A DNA stretch of 64,000 nucleotides from Pseudomonas frederiksbergensis. Lineage in GTDB: Bacteria > Pseudomonadota > Gammaproteobacteria > Pseudomonadales > Pseudomonadaceae. Both the position numbers and the translations under genes were made by a program. Below the pieces are notes generated by a model. That model saw only the letters and a program-made list of their open reading frames with translations. It had not been told where the DNA came from and searched no databases. The stretch covers positions 1 through 64,000 of the forward strand of contig NZ_JAAUOE010000020.1 in assembly GCF_017114915.1 (NCBI RefSeq), written 5' to 3'. Position 1 is the stretch's first letter; every line of letters begins with the position of its first letter. Below are positions 36,320-45,016 of the stretch, in pieces.

Positions 36320-37870
36320 TCACCCACGCCAGACCTGCCGCAACCGGGCCAGCGCCGATTCAATGGCCGGCTCTGGCACCGCAGCAAAACCCAACACCAA
36401 CCCGGCTCGCTGATCCAGCGGGGTCTGCGAGTCGGGCAACCAATAATTGCTCAAGCCATTGATCTCGATGCCCACGCTTTGCGCCTGGGCAACCAACTCG
36501 CGCTCGCGCTCGATGCTGTTCACCGATACCGTCACATGCAGGCCAGCCGCCACACCGGGCATAGCGCCAACGCCTTCGATGTGCTCCGGCCAATGGGCCA
36601 ACAGACAATTGCGCCGATTCAGAGCAGCGCGACGCATGCGGCGGATATGGCGCTGGAAATGCCCGGCGGCCATGAACTCGGCCATGACCGCTTGAGTACT
36701 CACCTCGGAGTGCCGCACGTCCACCGCACGACGTTGCGCAAATGCTTCCACCAGCCCCGGCGGCAACACCAGATAACCCAGACGCAACGCCGGAAAAGCG
36801 ACCTTGCCGAAGGTGCCGACGTACAGCACCCGCCCATGCCGATCGAGTGCCGCCAACGGCGCCAGCGGTGCGCCGCTGTAACGGTACTCGCCATCGTAGT
36901 CGTCCTCGATGATCCAGCCCTGGTTGCGCTCGGCCCAGCCGAGCAGTTCCAGACGCCGGGCCAGGCTCATGACCACACCGGTCGGGTACTGATGGGAAGG
37001 CGTGACATAAGCCAGCCGACAATCGTTCAATTGCGCCAGCGTGCTGCAATCGATCCCCTCCTCGTCCACCGGCACCCCGTGCAACCGGGCACCGGCGACT
37101 GCAAAGGCATGACCGGCGGCGCGATACCCCGGATTTTCGATCCCCACCCCATCGCCAGGCCCCACCAGCAACTGTGCACAAAGGCTGATCCCCTGCTGCG
37201 CACCACTGGTGATCACAATTTGCTCAGCGGTGCACTGCATCCCCCGCGAACTGCGCAAATACGCAGCAATCAGCCCACGCAATCGCGCATCGCCCGCAGG
37301 GTCGCCATAACACAGTTGCTGTAAATCCGGTTTACGCCAGAAAGCCGCATTCAGCTTGGCCCAAACCTCGAAAGGAAACAGATCGAACGCCGGAACCCCG
37401 ACCCTGAAGGCGCGAGGTGGACCGCTGGGAGGCAAGGGCAAATGGTTCTGTTCAACGCGCCCCAAAGCGCCGCTGTGGATAACTTTACTGGATGAAACCC
37501 CAGGCAAATCCAGCCGATTTGTGGATAAGGTTGTGGATAAGCCTGTTGAAAACCCTGTGGATACTTTTGTGGATAATTTTTTCGCCGGCCATGCGGTTTG
37601 AGGCAATTGCGCGACGTAAGTGCCGTCGCCGACACGTCCCTCGATGAAGCCTTCAGCGTAAAGCTGATCATAGGCACGGACCACGCTGTTACGGGAAATC
37701 GACAGCGCCGCCGCCAGATCGCGACTGGCCGGCAGGCGTGTGCCGCTGGCCAATCGTCCGTCGAGCACTCGCACCCGCAGCGCTTGATAGAGCTGACGGC
37801 TCAGGCCCTGACGACGGTCGAGCTCAATACCTGCCGGGTTGAATGACGAAGGAAGCGGCGTATTCGACAT
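36320..37870 (-). CDS. MocR/PdxR-family regulator (GntR HTH fused to aminotransferase fold)
   Basis: 516 residues. GntR winged helix at about 18-85 (LSRQLYQALRVRVLDGRLAS, SRDLAAALSISRNSVVRAYDQL), then an unusual linker, then a fold-type I aminotransferase-like domain with the PLP lysine in VGTFGKVAFPALRLGY. MocR proteins sense PLP or amino acids and act as dimers. The linker has a tandem x-x-S-T repeat (KLSTKVSTGFSTGLSTTLST) whose DNA is an array of TTATCCACA units. Divergent from the PaiB-like gene with an inverted repeat between them. The ATG at 37870 is chosen over a GTG one codon earlier. Confidence 0.93.
   Translation of the reverse strand: MSNTPLPSSFNPAGIELDRRQGLSRQLYQALRVRVLDGRLASGTRLPASRDLAAALSISRNSVVRAYDQLYAEGFIEGRVGDGTYVAQLPQTAWPAKKLSTKVSTGFSTGLSTTLSTNRLDLPGVSSSKVIHSGALGRVEQNHLPLPPSGPPRAFRVGVPAFDLFPFEVWAKLNAAFWRKPDLQQLCYGDPAGDARLRGLIAAYLRSSRGMQCTAEQIVITSGAQQGISLCAQLLVGPGDGVGIENPGYRAAGHAFAVAGARLHGVPVDEEGIDCSTLAQLNDCRLAYVTPSHQYPTGVVMSLARRLELLGWAERNQGWIIEDDYDGEYRYSGAPLAPLAALDRHGRVLYVGTFGKVAFPALRLGYLVLPPGLVEAFAQRRAVDVRHSEVSTQAVMAEFMAAGHFQRHIRRMRRAALNRRNCLLAHWPEHIEGVGAMPGVAAGLHVTVSVNSIERERELVAQAQSVGIEINGLSNYWLPDSQTPLDQRAGLVLGFAAVPEPAIESALARLRQVWRG
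37474..37576 (-). repeat. Cluster of DnaA-box nonamers inside the MocR gene
   Basis: TTATCCACA occurs exactly at 37568-37576, 37532-37540, 37520-37528 and 37474-37482 (minus strand), with GTATCCACA at 37556-37564. Four of these five, plus a TTTTCAACA unit, sit in a 12-base tandem repeat; the copy at 37474 is in another reading frame. Confidence 0.85.
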
Positions 37871-37887
37871 CACAATGGACCCACAAA

Positions 37888-37920
37888 ATTGGTCATTAAT
37901 GGCTCTTACAACAGACCAAT
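37888..37920. promoter_or_regulatory. Inverted repeat between the MocR and PaiB-like genes
   Basis: ATTGGTC (37888-37894) and GACCAAT (37914-37920) are perfect arms 19 bases apart in the 90-base divergent promoter. The spacing is suitable for a dimeric MocR regulator controlling both directions. Confidence 0.55.
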
Positions 37921-37960
37921 AGCCTGCCTAGGATGCAGGCATTCGCCAAGGAATATTTCC

Positions 37961-38584
37961 ATGTATACGCCCAACGCCTTCGCCATCAATGACTTGAATG
38001 AACTGCACCAGCAGATCCTCGGCACTCGCCTTGCGATCCTGGTCACTCACGGTGAGCAAGGCCTGCAAGCCAGCCATCTGCCGCTCCTGCTGAATGTAAA
38101 TGACGGCCCGCATGGCACCCTCTATGGCCACCTCGCCTGGGCCAATCCGCAGTGGAAGGAACTGCAGAACGGCGCCCAGGCGTTGGTGATTTTTGCCGGG
38201 GCCGACGCGTATGTCAGCCCGGGGTTTTACCCGAGCAAAACCGAACACGGCAAAGTCGTGCCGACCTGGAACTACGTCGCTGTGCATGCCTACGGCACCG
38301 CCGAAGTGTTCAGTGATGCCGACCGTCTACGCGATCTGGTCAGCGCCCTCACCGATCGTCATGAGTCGGGCCGCGCCAGCCCGTGGAAAGTTGCCGACGC
38401 CCCCGCCGACTACATTGACGGCATGCTCAAGGCCATCGTCGGTTTTGCCTTGCCGATCCAGCGCCTGGAAGGCAAACGCAAGCTCAGCCAGAACCGCAAT
38501 GCTGCAGACATCGCCGGTGTGCGCGAGGGGCTGGCCGCCAGCCCTGATGCGCATGACCAGGCCCTCGCCCACTTGATGCGTTAA
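37961..38584 (+). CDS. PaiB-like FMN-binding regulatory protein
   Basis: 207 residues from ATG 37961. FMN-binding split-barrel fold: LHQQILGTRLAILVTHGEQGLQASHLPLLL, GTLYGHLAWANPQW, the signature PGFYPSKTEHGKVVPTWNYVAVHAYG, and a C-terminal WKVADAPADYIDGMLKAIVGF. In Bacillus, paiB accompanies paiA, a polyamine acetyltransferase; here a GNAT gene follows after nine bases. Confidence 0.9.
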   Translation: MYTPNAFAINDLNELHQQILGTRLAILVTHGEQGLQASHLPLLLNVNDGPHGTLYGHLAWANPQWKELQNGAQALVIFAGADAYVSPGFYPSKTEHGKVVPTWNYVAVHAYGTAEVFSDADRLRDLVSALTDRHESGRASPWKVADAPADYIDGMLKAIVGFALPIQRLEGKRKLSQNRNAADIAGVREGLAASPDAHDQALAHLMR

Positions 38585-38593
38585 GGAAAACCC

Positions 38594-39040
38594 ATGAGCC
38601 CGATCCAGATTCGCCCCGTCACCGCCGACGACCACGCCGCCTGGCGACCATTGTGGCAAGCCTACCTGCGCTTCTACGACACCGAACTGCCGGACACTGT
38701 TTATCGGAGCACCTGGCAACGTTTGCTCGACCCGAACGAACCGACCAACGGCGCCCTTGCCTGGCTCGATGGCAAGGCAGTGGGCCTGGTGCACTTCATC
38801 TACCAGCGCTCCAACTGGAGCATTGAAAACGCCTGCTATCTGCAAGACTTGCTGGTGACGCCCGAAACCCGCGGCACCGGTGTCGGCCGGCAGCTCATCG
38901 AGTTTGTCTACAGCGCCGCCAAGGCGGACGGTTGCTGCGATGTCCATTGGCTGACCCACGAAACCAACGCCACGGCCATCCAGCTCTATGAGCGCATCGC
39001 CGAACGCCCGGGTTTCATCCAGTTTCGCAAAGACCTTTAA
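38594..39040 (+). CDS. GNAT-family acetyltransferase, possible PaiA equivalent
   Basis: 148 residues, single GNAT domain. Acetyl-CoA-binding motif A is DLLVTPETRGTGVGRQLIEFV near residues 96-116, with the downstream WLTHETNATAIQLYERIAE typical of amine acetyltransferases. It follows the PaiB-like gene in an apparent operon, and a deacetylase for acetylpolyamines lies nearby. A polyamine or amino-acid amine substrate is inferred, not shown. Confidence 0.88.
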   Translation: MSPIQIRPVTADDHAAWRPLWQAYLRFYDTELPDTVYRSTWQRLLDPNEPTNGALAWLDGKAVGLVHFIYQRSNWSIENACYLQDLLVTPETRGTGVGRQLIEFVYSAAKADGCCDVHWLTHETNATAIQLYERIAERPGFIQFRKDL

Positions 39041-39057
39041 GGTTCGAGGAGAACAGC

Positions 39058-39729
39058 ATGTCGACTTCACTCGCGCACTGGAAAGGCGTTCCTCCGCCCT
39101 CGGTCCAACTGATCGAAGGACGTTTCATTCGCTTGGAAAAACTTGACCCGGCGCGTCACGCCGACGGTTTGTGGAAAGCCCTGGAAGGCCCGGGCGCGGA
39201 TCCGAAGCTCTGGGATTATTTGCCCTACGGTCCTTTCCCGGAGCGCAGCGCGTTCAACGACTGGCTGAACAACCACGCGGCCAACAGCGATCCGTATTTT
39301 TTCTGCGTGATCGATCGCGCCAGCGGCGAGGTGCAAGGCCTGCTCAGCTTGATGTCGATTGTCCCGACCCAGGGTCGCATCGAGATCGGCCATGTGACCT
39401 TCGGCGCACCGATGCAGCGCTCGCCGAAAAGTACCGAGGCGGTTTACCTGCTGGCCAGGGAGTCCTTCGCACTGGGTTACCGGCGCCTGGAGTGGAAGTG
39501 CAACAACGACAATGCTCGCTCCAAGTACGCGGCCGAGCGGCTGGGGTTCAGTTTTGAGGGAGTGTTTCGCCAACACATGGTGGTCAAGGGTCAGAACCGT
39601 GACACGGCGTGGTATTCGATTCTGGATTCGGAATGGCCGGCGATTGGCGCGGGGTTCGAGCGGTGGCTGTCCGATGAGAACCAGACGGAATCGGGGCAGG
39701 TGAAAACGTTGGTGGAGTGCCGCCAGTAA
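39058..39729 (+). CDS. GNAT-family acetyltransferase, RimJ/RimL type
   Basis: 223 residues. Acetyl_transf_3-type domain: LIEGRFIRLEKLDPARHADG at the start, EIGHVTFGAPMQRSPKSTEAVYLL in the middle and WKCNNDNARSKYAAERLGFSFEG at motif B. Members acetylate protein N-termini, amino acids or small amines. It starts 18 bases after the previous GNAT gene, so three genes form one operon. Substrate unknown. Confidence 0.9.
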   Translation: MSTSLAHWKGVPPPSVQLIEGRFIRLEKLDPARHADGLWKALEGPGADPKLWDYLPYGPFPERSAFNDWLNNHAANSDPYFFCVIDRASGEVQGLLSLMSIVPTQGRIEIGHVTFGAPMQRSPKSTEAVYLLARESFALGYRRLEWKCNNDNARSKYAAERLGFSFEGVFRQHMVVKGQNRDTAWYSILDSEWPAIGAGFERWLSDENQTESGQVKTLVECRQ

Positions 39730-39752
39730 TCTTCGGCGTCAGGCAGGACGCC

Positions 39753-39844
39753 TTCGCGGGCAAGCCTCGCTCCTACAGGGGTTCTGTGTCGATCACCATT
39801 TTATGGTCAACCGAAAACCTGTAGGAGCGAGGCTTGCCCGCGAA
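39753..39844. repeat. REP-type inverted pair
   Basis: Perfect 27-base arms (TTCGCGGGCAAGCCTCGCTC... and complement) at 39753-39779 and 39818-39844. Between the convergent acetyltransferase and homocysteine methyltransferase genes; the loop itself contains an ACCAT-TTT-ATGGT hairpin. Confidence 0.93.
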
Positions 39845-39849
39845 TGGCA

Positions 39850-40761
39850 TCACGCTAATTTCTGGGCCAACACCGCAATATGCTCCGGCCCAATCCCGCA
39901 GCACCCACCCAAATGGCTGGCTCCCCGCTTGTGCCAGTCAGCCGCCCAAACCAGATAACCCGGCGGGTCGAGATCGTCGCGCAACGGGTCCAGACCGTCG
40001 TTGGCCGTGGCCTCTTTCGGTTGCGGCGGGAAGGCATTGGCATACGCGCCGATGTGAATCTTCACCCCCAAGCGCTCGAAGGTTTCCCGCGCCGCATCGA
40101 TCGCCGCGCCGATCACTTCCGGCTGGCTGCAATTGAACAGCAAGGTCTCGACGCCCAACTCAGCCGCCACCGCGGCGGCCTCAGCTACCGGCTCACCGGA
40201 ACGCAATCGCGGCACTTCGTCGGTGTCTTCATCCTTCAAGGTAAACGACAGCCAGAACGGCTTGCCGTCCTTCGGCAGACCGGCATGGATCGCCCGCGCC
40301 TCGACGATCGAGCTCTGGGTTTCGGCCAGCCACAGGTCGACATGCGGCGCCAGGCCTTTGACCAGAGGCGTCAGCAGTTCAGTCGCCCGGGCAGCATCGA
40401 ACAAATCCGGACGGTAGGAGCCAAATAACGGCGGCAATGAACCGGCCACGCGCACCGGTTGGCCCGAAGCCTCGACCGCACGCCGCGCCAGCTCACCGGC
40501 CAATGCCGCGAGGGCCTGGCCTTCAGCGGCAAAACGTTCTTCGCCAATGTGGAACGGCACCACCGCGTAACTGTTGCTGGTGATCACGTTGGCACCGCTT
40601 GCGATATAAGCCGCATGCACGGCCTCCACGGCTTGCGGCGCTTCGCTCAAGGCCAGCGCCGACCACTCGGGCTGCCTGAACGGTGCCCCTCGGCGTTGCA
40701 GCTCACGACCCATGCCGCCATCCAGAATTACCGTGCTTGCGCCCATATGCTTTTCACTCAT
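39850..40761 (-). CDS. Homocysteine S-methyltransferase family protein
   Basis: 303 residues from ATG 40761 (ATG 40746 is an alternative). TIM-barrel with zinc cysteines in FNCSQPEV and GGCCGIGPEHI, and the N-terminal ILDGGMGRELQRRG. Relatives (MmuM, BhmT) transfer methyl from S-methylmethionine or betaine to homocysteine. The donor here cannot be fixed from sequence. Single gene, divergent from an ABC importer. Confidence 0.9.
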   Translation of the reverse strand: MSEKHMGASTVILDGGMGRELQRRGAPFRQPEWSALALSEAPQAVEAVHAAYIASGANVITSNSYAVVPFHIGEERFAAEGQALAALAGELARRAVEASGQPVRVAGSLPPLFGSYRPDLFDAARATELLTPLVKGLAPHVDLWLAETQSSIVEARAIHAGLPKDGKPFWLSFTLKDEDTDEVPRLRSGEPVAEAAAVAAELGVETLLFNCSQPEVIGAAIDAARETFERLGVKIHIGAYANAFPPQPKEATANDGLDPLRDDLDPPGYLVWAADWHKRGASHLGGCCGIGPEHIAVLAQKLA

Positions 40762-40857
40762 AAGCTTATGAAAATAACTCACTATCAGAGTCGTTCTTAT
40801 AACTATTTAATACGCACCACCCGGTTAATAACAACCTCTTTTTTCAGGGATCCAACT

Positions 40858-41679
40858 GTGAAACTTCAACCGCTGCTGGCCCTGGGCCTGACGATTTTGG
40901 CTGCCTCCTCCCAAGCCTTTGCGGGTGCCACCCTGGATCGCATCGAGCAAAAGAAAGAACTGGTCGGCGTGCTGATGGAAAGCTATCCACCCTTCTCGTT
41001 CCTCAACGATCAGAACCAGCTCGATGGTTTCGACGTCGACGTGGCCAAGGCCGTGGCGGACAAACTGGGCGTCAAGCTGCGCCTCGAAACGCCGTCCTGG
41101 GATGTGATCGCCGCCGGCCGCTGGAGCGGGCGTTACGACATCTGCATCTGCTCCATGACCCCGAGCAAGGCCCGCGCCGAAGTCTTCGACTTCCCGGTGG
41201 AGTACTACGCCTCCCCAGCCGTGATCGTGGTCAATGCCAAAGACGACAGCATCCACAGCGCCAAGGACCTGAGCGGTAAAAAAGTCGGTCTCACCAGCGC
41301 CTCCAGCTATGAAAGCTACCTGAACAAAAACCTGGTGATCGAAGGCGCCGAAGACACCCAATTGCAATATCCATTCGAGAACGTGCAGATCGCCCCGTAC
41401 GACACCGACAACGTCGCGTTCCAGGATCTGGGCCTGGGCGCTGGCGTGCGTCTGGACGCGATCCTCACCAACCTGGTGACCGCGCAACCACGCCTGAACG
41501 AAGACAAACGCTTCAAGCTCGCTGGCGAGCCGCTGTACTCGGAGCCAAACTCGGTGGCCATCGAAAAAGGCGACGCCCAGTGGGACGCCAAAGTACGTGA
41601 TGTGTTTGCCCAATTGAAACAGGACGGCACCTTGAGCAAGCTGTCGCAAAAATGGATCGGCGCCGACATCAGCCAATGA
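40858..41679 (+). CDS. Amino-acid ABC transporter substrate-binding protein
   Basis: 273 residues starting at GTG 40858 with AGGGA just upstream. Signal peptide (LQPLLALGLTILAASSQAFAG). SBP family 3 pattern: LVGVLMESYPPFSFLNDQNQ, GFDVDVAKAVADKLGVK, DICICSMTPSKARAEVFDF and KDLSGKKVGLTSASSYE. A polar amino acid is the likely ligand. Its TGA overlaps the ATG of the permease gene. Confidence 0.92.
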   Translation: MKLQPLLALGLTILAASSQAFAGATLDRIEQKKELVGVLMESYPPFSFLNDQNQLDGFDVDVAKAVADKLGVKLRLETPSWDVIAAGRWSGRYDICICSMTPSKARAEVFDFPVEYYASPAVIVVNAKDDSIHSAKDLSGKKVGLTSASSYESYLNKNLVIEGAEDTQLQYPFENVQIAPYDTDNVAFQDLGLGAGVRLDAILTNLVTAQPRLNEDKRFKLAGEPLYSEPNSVAIEKGDAQWDAKVRDVFAQLKQDGTLSKLSQKWIGADISQ

Positions 41680-42536
41680 CTTCTTTCCCCAAACCACCTC
41701 AGCCGCCGCAACCAGTGGCGGAGTCATTACTGCAACGGGTCTTCGGCTTCCGTACTCGGCTGTATCTGACCTGGGCGGCGATGTTCGGCTTGTTCGCGAG
41801 TTTCTTCCTCAGCTTCGACCTGAAGTTCTCGATCATCCTCGACAAACTGCCGAACCTGATCGGCCTGCATCTGGCGCCCAACGGCTTTCTGCAGGGCGCG
41901 GCGCTGACGCTGTTCTTGTGTCTGTGCTCGATTGTGGCTTCGTCGCTGCTGGGCTTCATCACCGCTCTGGCTCGGTTGTCGAAAAGCGCCGTGGCGTTCG
42001 GCATCGCGAGTTTCTATGCCTCGTTCTTTCGCGGCACGCCGCTGCTGATCCAGATATTGCTGATCTACCTCGGCCTGCCACAACTCGGCATCGTGCCCGG
42101 CGCCATCGCCGCCGGCATCATCGCCCTGTCGCTGAACTACGGCGCCTACCTGAGCGAAATCTTCCGCGCCGGCATCCTCGGCGTCCCCCATGGCCAACGC
42201 GAAGCATCGCTGGCCCTGGGCATGCGCGAAACCGTGATCTTCTGGCGCGTCACCCTGCCCCAGGCCATGCGCACCATCATCCCGCCTACCACCAACCAGT
42301 TCATCTCCATGCTCAAGGACTCGTCACTGATCTCGGTGATGGGCGTTTGGGAAGTGATGTTCCTGGCGCAATCGTATGGACGCTCGAGCTATCGCTATAT
42401 CGAAATGCTGACGACGGCGGCGGTCATTTACTGGCTGATGTCGATTGGACTGGAGCTGATTCAGGCGCGGATGGAGCGGCATTATGGGAAGGCGTATTTG
42501 AGCTTGTCAGAAAAAGCGTCGAGCTCGGGCAGGTAA
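41676..42536 (+). CDS. Amino-acid ABC transporter permease
   Basis: 286 residues from ATG 41676, which overlaps the previous stop (ATGA). After a proline-rich cytoplasmic start there are about five to six membrane helices. The His/Glu/Gln-type permease region is FFRGTPLLIQILLIYLGLP and the coupling EAA motif is REASLALGMRETVIFWRVTLPQA. No ATPase gene follows, so the pair must use an ATP-binding protein encoded elsewhere. Confidence 0.92.
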   Translation: MTSFPKPPQPPQPVAESLLQRVFGFRTRLYLTWAAMFGLFASFFLSFDLKFSIILDKLPNLIGLHLAPNGFLQGAALTLFLCLCSIVASSLLGFITALARLSKSAVAFGIASFYASFFRGTPLLIQILLIYLGLPQLGIVPGAIAAGIIALSLNYGAYLSEIFRAGILGVPHGQREASLALGMRETVIFWRVTLPQAMRTIIPPTTNQFISMLKDSSLISVMGVWEVMFLAQSYGRSSYRYIEMLTTAAVIYWLMSIGLELIQARMERHYGKAYLSLSEKASSSGR

Positions 42537-42674
42537 AAACAGCCATCCTCAAGCGGCTGGCAATTTTCGCCACAACCTGCTGACACCCCCCGCAAGCTCG
42601 CCGGAAGCAGCTGACATCGGCACCTATAGCCTCCCTCTTAGAGTTTGGCCTCCTGTCAAAAGAGGCCGTACTCG

Positions 42675-44873
42675 ATGCCCGTTCAACACAAATACAAACC
42701 CCACTACCTTGTCCTGGCCATTGCGATTGCAGTGGGTTGTGCAGAGTTCTCCCTGGCCCAGCAACTGGAACCTCAAGTCGAGGCCGACGCAAAACCCGCC
42801 AAAACCCGAAAAAAAAACGCCAAAAAACCTGTAGCCCCCACTGGCATTGTGTTTGAAGACATCGAGCCCATCGGCCCACTTGAATTCACAGCCCGACCAT
42901 CTGCCCCACCGAGCGAAGTTCAGACAACTCTGCCGACCGCGACAAAACCTGTCAGCGCTGCAATCGAGTTCGACGATGCCTTCTACGAAGCCCTTGTGTT
43001 CCCCGAGTCCTCCGCAACAGAACAAGCAGTCGTTGCAGCCCAAGAGAACCCTTTCGACGACGTCCAGAATGCTCAGCACACCATCCTTTCAAAGCCCCTC
43101 GAAAACATCGATGGTGTTTCCTTGCAGTTGGATGAGGCCGACGACCTGCTCGCGATCAACAACGGCACCCGATGGGACGGCCGCATAGACGGGGGGGCAG
43201 GGAAAAACGCCCTGCTGCTGAACGCCACCGAAGGCGGTGAGATTGGTGAAACAAGTAACTTTGAAGATGTACGCGTAGCCCGAGGCGTCTGGACGCTAAG
43301 CCATGACTTCAACGGCACCGCCGAGGTCAAGGCCGGGGCGGCCCTCTTGAACAACGGCTCGATAAAGGGTGATGCCTATGTCGACCAAAGTGCAACCTAT
43401 GGTGGTAAGGGCGACGTCGCAAATTTGTTCGTGGGCGGCAGGCTGCTTGTCAGAAAAGCTAGCGCCCCCATCATCAGGGGCAACCTGGAGTTATCCGAAG
43501 ACGCGGCTATCGACTACATCGTGTCGGCCACCGAAGGCGCTTCAGCACTTTCGGTCGAAGGTACGGCCATACTAAGCAACGCAGGTTTGAACGTTATTGG
43601 TCTTCCCGGTAACTACGCCCAAAGCACCGTCCACACCGTACTGAATGCCGGAATGATTGAAGGTGAGTTCGGACAAGTCACCAGCAGCCTGGCATTCATG
43701 ACACCGAAGGTTTCCTACAGTGACACTCAGGTGGTCCTGACCTATACGCGCAACGACGTGCCACTCGAGACGGTTGCCACCTCTGCCAGCGGGCAGGCTC
43801 TGGCCCGCAGTGTGGACACCCCCAAAACCGTGATCGCCAACGCCGCCATCGGCGCTTTGCTGGCCAGCAACAAGGCCAATGCCTCCGTCGCCATTGAACA
43901 ATTGGCCGCCAGCAGCAACGCCAACCTCGCAAAAGCGACCTTAAGCAGCGTCAGCCCCGTCAACGCCAGCATGCTCTCAGCCATGCGCCAGTTGGATAAC
44001 GGCACGGGCACTGTCTCCGACAAAGCTCCACGCCTTGCCGCCGGTAATGAAAACAGCAGTCGCGTCTGGCTTCAGGCATTGGGCAATGGCGGCAAAGCCG
44101 AGAGCGATTTCCACGGGACTCTGAAACATTCCACCCAAGGCCTGGTTCTGGGCGCCGACTGGCGGCTCGACGAGCAATGGCATGTCGGGGTGATGGGTGG
44201 CAAGTCTCAGACGAAACTCGATGCCCGGCAATTCGACGGCGATCTCGACAGTTGGCACCTGGGTGCTTATGCGGTGCGCCAGGACGGCCCATTGGCACTG
44301 CGTCTCGGTGCTACCTACGCCAACCATGAAGGCAGCAGTAAACGTCGGGTAGCGTTCAACGGATTCAGCGACCGCCTCAAAGGCAGTTACGACGCCAACA
44401 CCCAACAAGCCTTCGCCGAAGCGGGCTTCAACCTGGGACGCAACAATGTGACCATCGAGCCATTCGCAAGCCTCGGCTATCAACGCTACCAGCGTGACAG
44501 CCACACCGAAAAAGGTGGGGATGCAGCGTTGAAAGTCTATGGGCAAACCCAGGACAACTTCAGCACCACCTTCGGCCTGCGCGCGGCGAAGCTGAACACA
44601 CTGGACAACGGCATGCGCCTGACACCGCGACTCAGCGCCGGTTGGAAACATACTTACGGCGAGCTCGACAGCGAAACGCGCCAACAGTTGGTCAAGGGCG
44701 GGAAACGCTTCGACATCGCCGGCGCAGCGTTGGATCGCGACAGCCTGGCGCTCGATGCCGGGCTCGACCTGGGGCTCTCGGCCAACCACACCCTGGGTGT
44801 GAGCGTCACTGGGGAGATCGGCAGTGACAGTCGCAATCATGGCGTGATGGGGCAGTGGCAGATGGCGTTTTGA
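42675..44873 (+). CDS. Autotransporter outer-membrane protein, short passenger
   Basis: 732 residues from ATG 42675 (AAGAGG upstream). Signal-like N-terminus (YLVLAIAIAVGCAEFSLAQQ), then a basic and proline-rich section (KPAKTRKKNAKKP), a modest beta-helical passenger (about 140-370; SNFEDVRVARGVWTLSHDFN, GKGDVANLFVGGRLLVRK) and a pertactin-like end. The barrel covers about 460-732 (VWLQALGNGGKAESDF to the terminal WQMAF with the outer-membrane Phe). No protease or lipase catalytic motif is visible, so adhesion or surface structure is more likely. Passenger not recognised. Confidence 0.88.
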   Translation: MPVQHKYKPHYLVLAIAIAVGCAEFSLAQQLEPQVEADAKPAKTRKKNAKKPVAPTGIVFEDIEPIGPLEFTARPSAPPSEVQTTLPTATKPVSAAIEFDDAFYEALVFPESSATEQAVVAAQENPFDDVQNAQHTILSKPLENIDGVSLQLDEADDLLAINNGTRWDGRIDGGAGKNALLLNATEGGEIGETSNFEDVRVARGVWTLSHDFNGTAEVKAGAALLNNGSIKGDAYVDQSATYGGKGDVANLFVGGRLLVRKASAPIIRGNLELSEDAAIDYIVSATEGASALSVEGTAILSNAGLNVIGLPGNYAQSTVHTVLNAGMIEGEFGQVTSSLAFMTPKVSYSDTQVVLTYTRNDVPLETVATSASGQALARSVDTPKTVIANAAIGALLASNKANASVAIEQLAASSNANLAKATLSSVSPVNASMLSAMRQLDNGTGTVSDKAPRLAAGNENSSRVWLQALGNGGKAESDFHGTLKHSTQGLVLGADWRLDEQWHVGVMGGKSQTKLDARQFDGDLDSWHLGAYAVRQDGPLALRLGATYANHEGSSKRRVAFNGFSDRLKGSYDANTQQAFAEAGFNLGRNNVTIEPFASLGYQRYQRDSHTEKGGDAALKVYGQTQDNFSTTFGLRAAKLNTLDNGMRLTPRLSAGWKHTYGELDSETRQQLVKGGKRFDIAGAALDRDSLALDAGLDLGLSANHTLGVSVTGEIGSDSRNHGVMGQWQMAF

Positions 44874-44901
44874 TCCAGTCACCTCAGCCTCGCTGAGTAC
44901 G

Positions 44902-44925
44902 TGTGGGAGCAAGCCTGCTCCCACA
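44902..44925. repeat. Short REP palindrome
   Basis: TGTGGGAGCA-AGCC-TGCTCCCACA, a perfect 10-bp stem with four-base loop, after the autotransporter gene; it may act as its 3' stem. Confidence 0.8.
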
Positions 44926-44953
44926 TGCATTTCTGGTGACCTCCCGAATCTCG

Positions 44954-44985
44954 CGCAAAAAAAAAGGGGAGCACATGCCCCCCCG
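44954..44985 (-). terminator. Terminator after the pyruvate carboxylase operon
   Basis: On the minus strand a G-run, GCATGTGC loop and CCCC close a short stem followed by a run of nine T. Located 32-63 bases past the oadA stop. Confidence 0.75.
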
Positions 44986-45016
44986 AGGTTTAAAGCGGTA
45001 TATCGAGGCTGTTAAC

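Noticed and set aside
37474-37576. Replication origin
   Set aside because: DnaA boxes are clustered, but they lie inside a coding gene, with no AT-rich unwinding region and no dnaA, dnaN, gyrB or parAB genes nearby.
36320-37870. Simple aminotransferase
   Set aside because: An N-terminal GntR helix-turn-helix is fused to the aminotransferase fold, so it is a MocR regulator.
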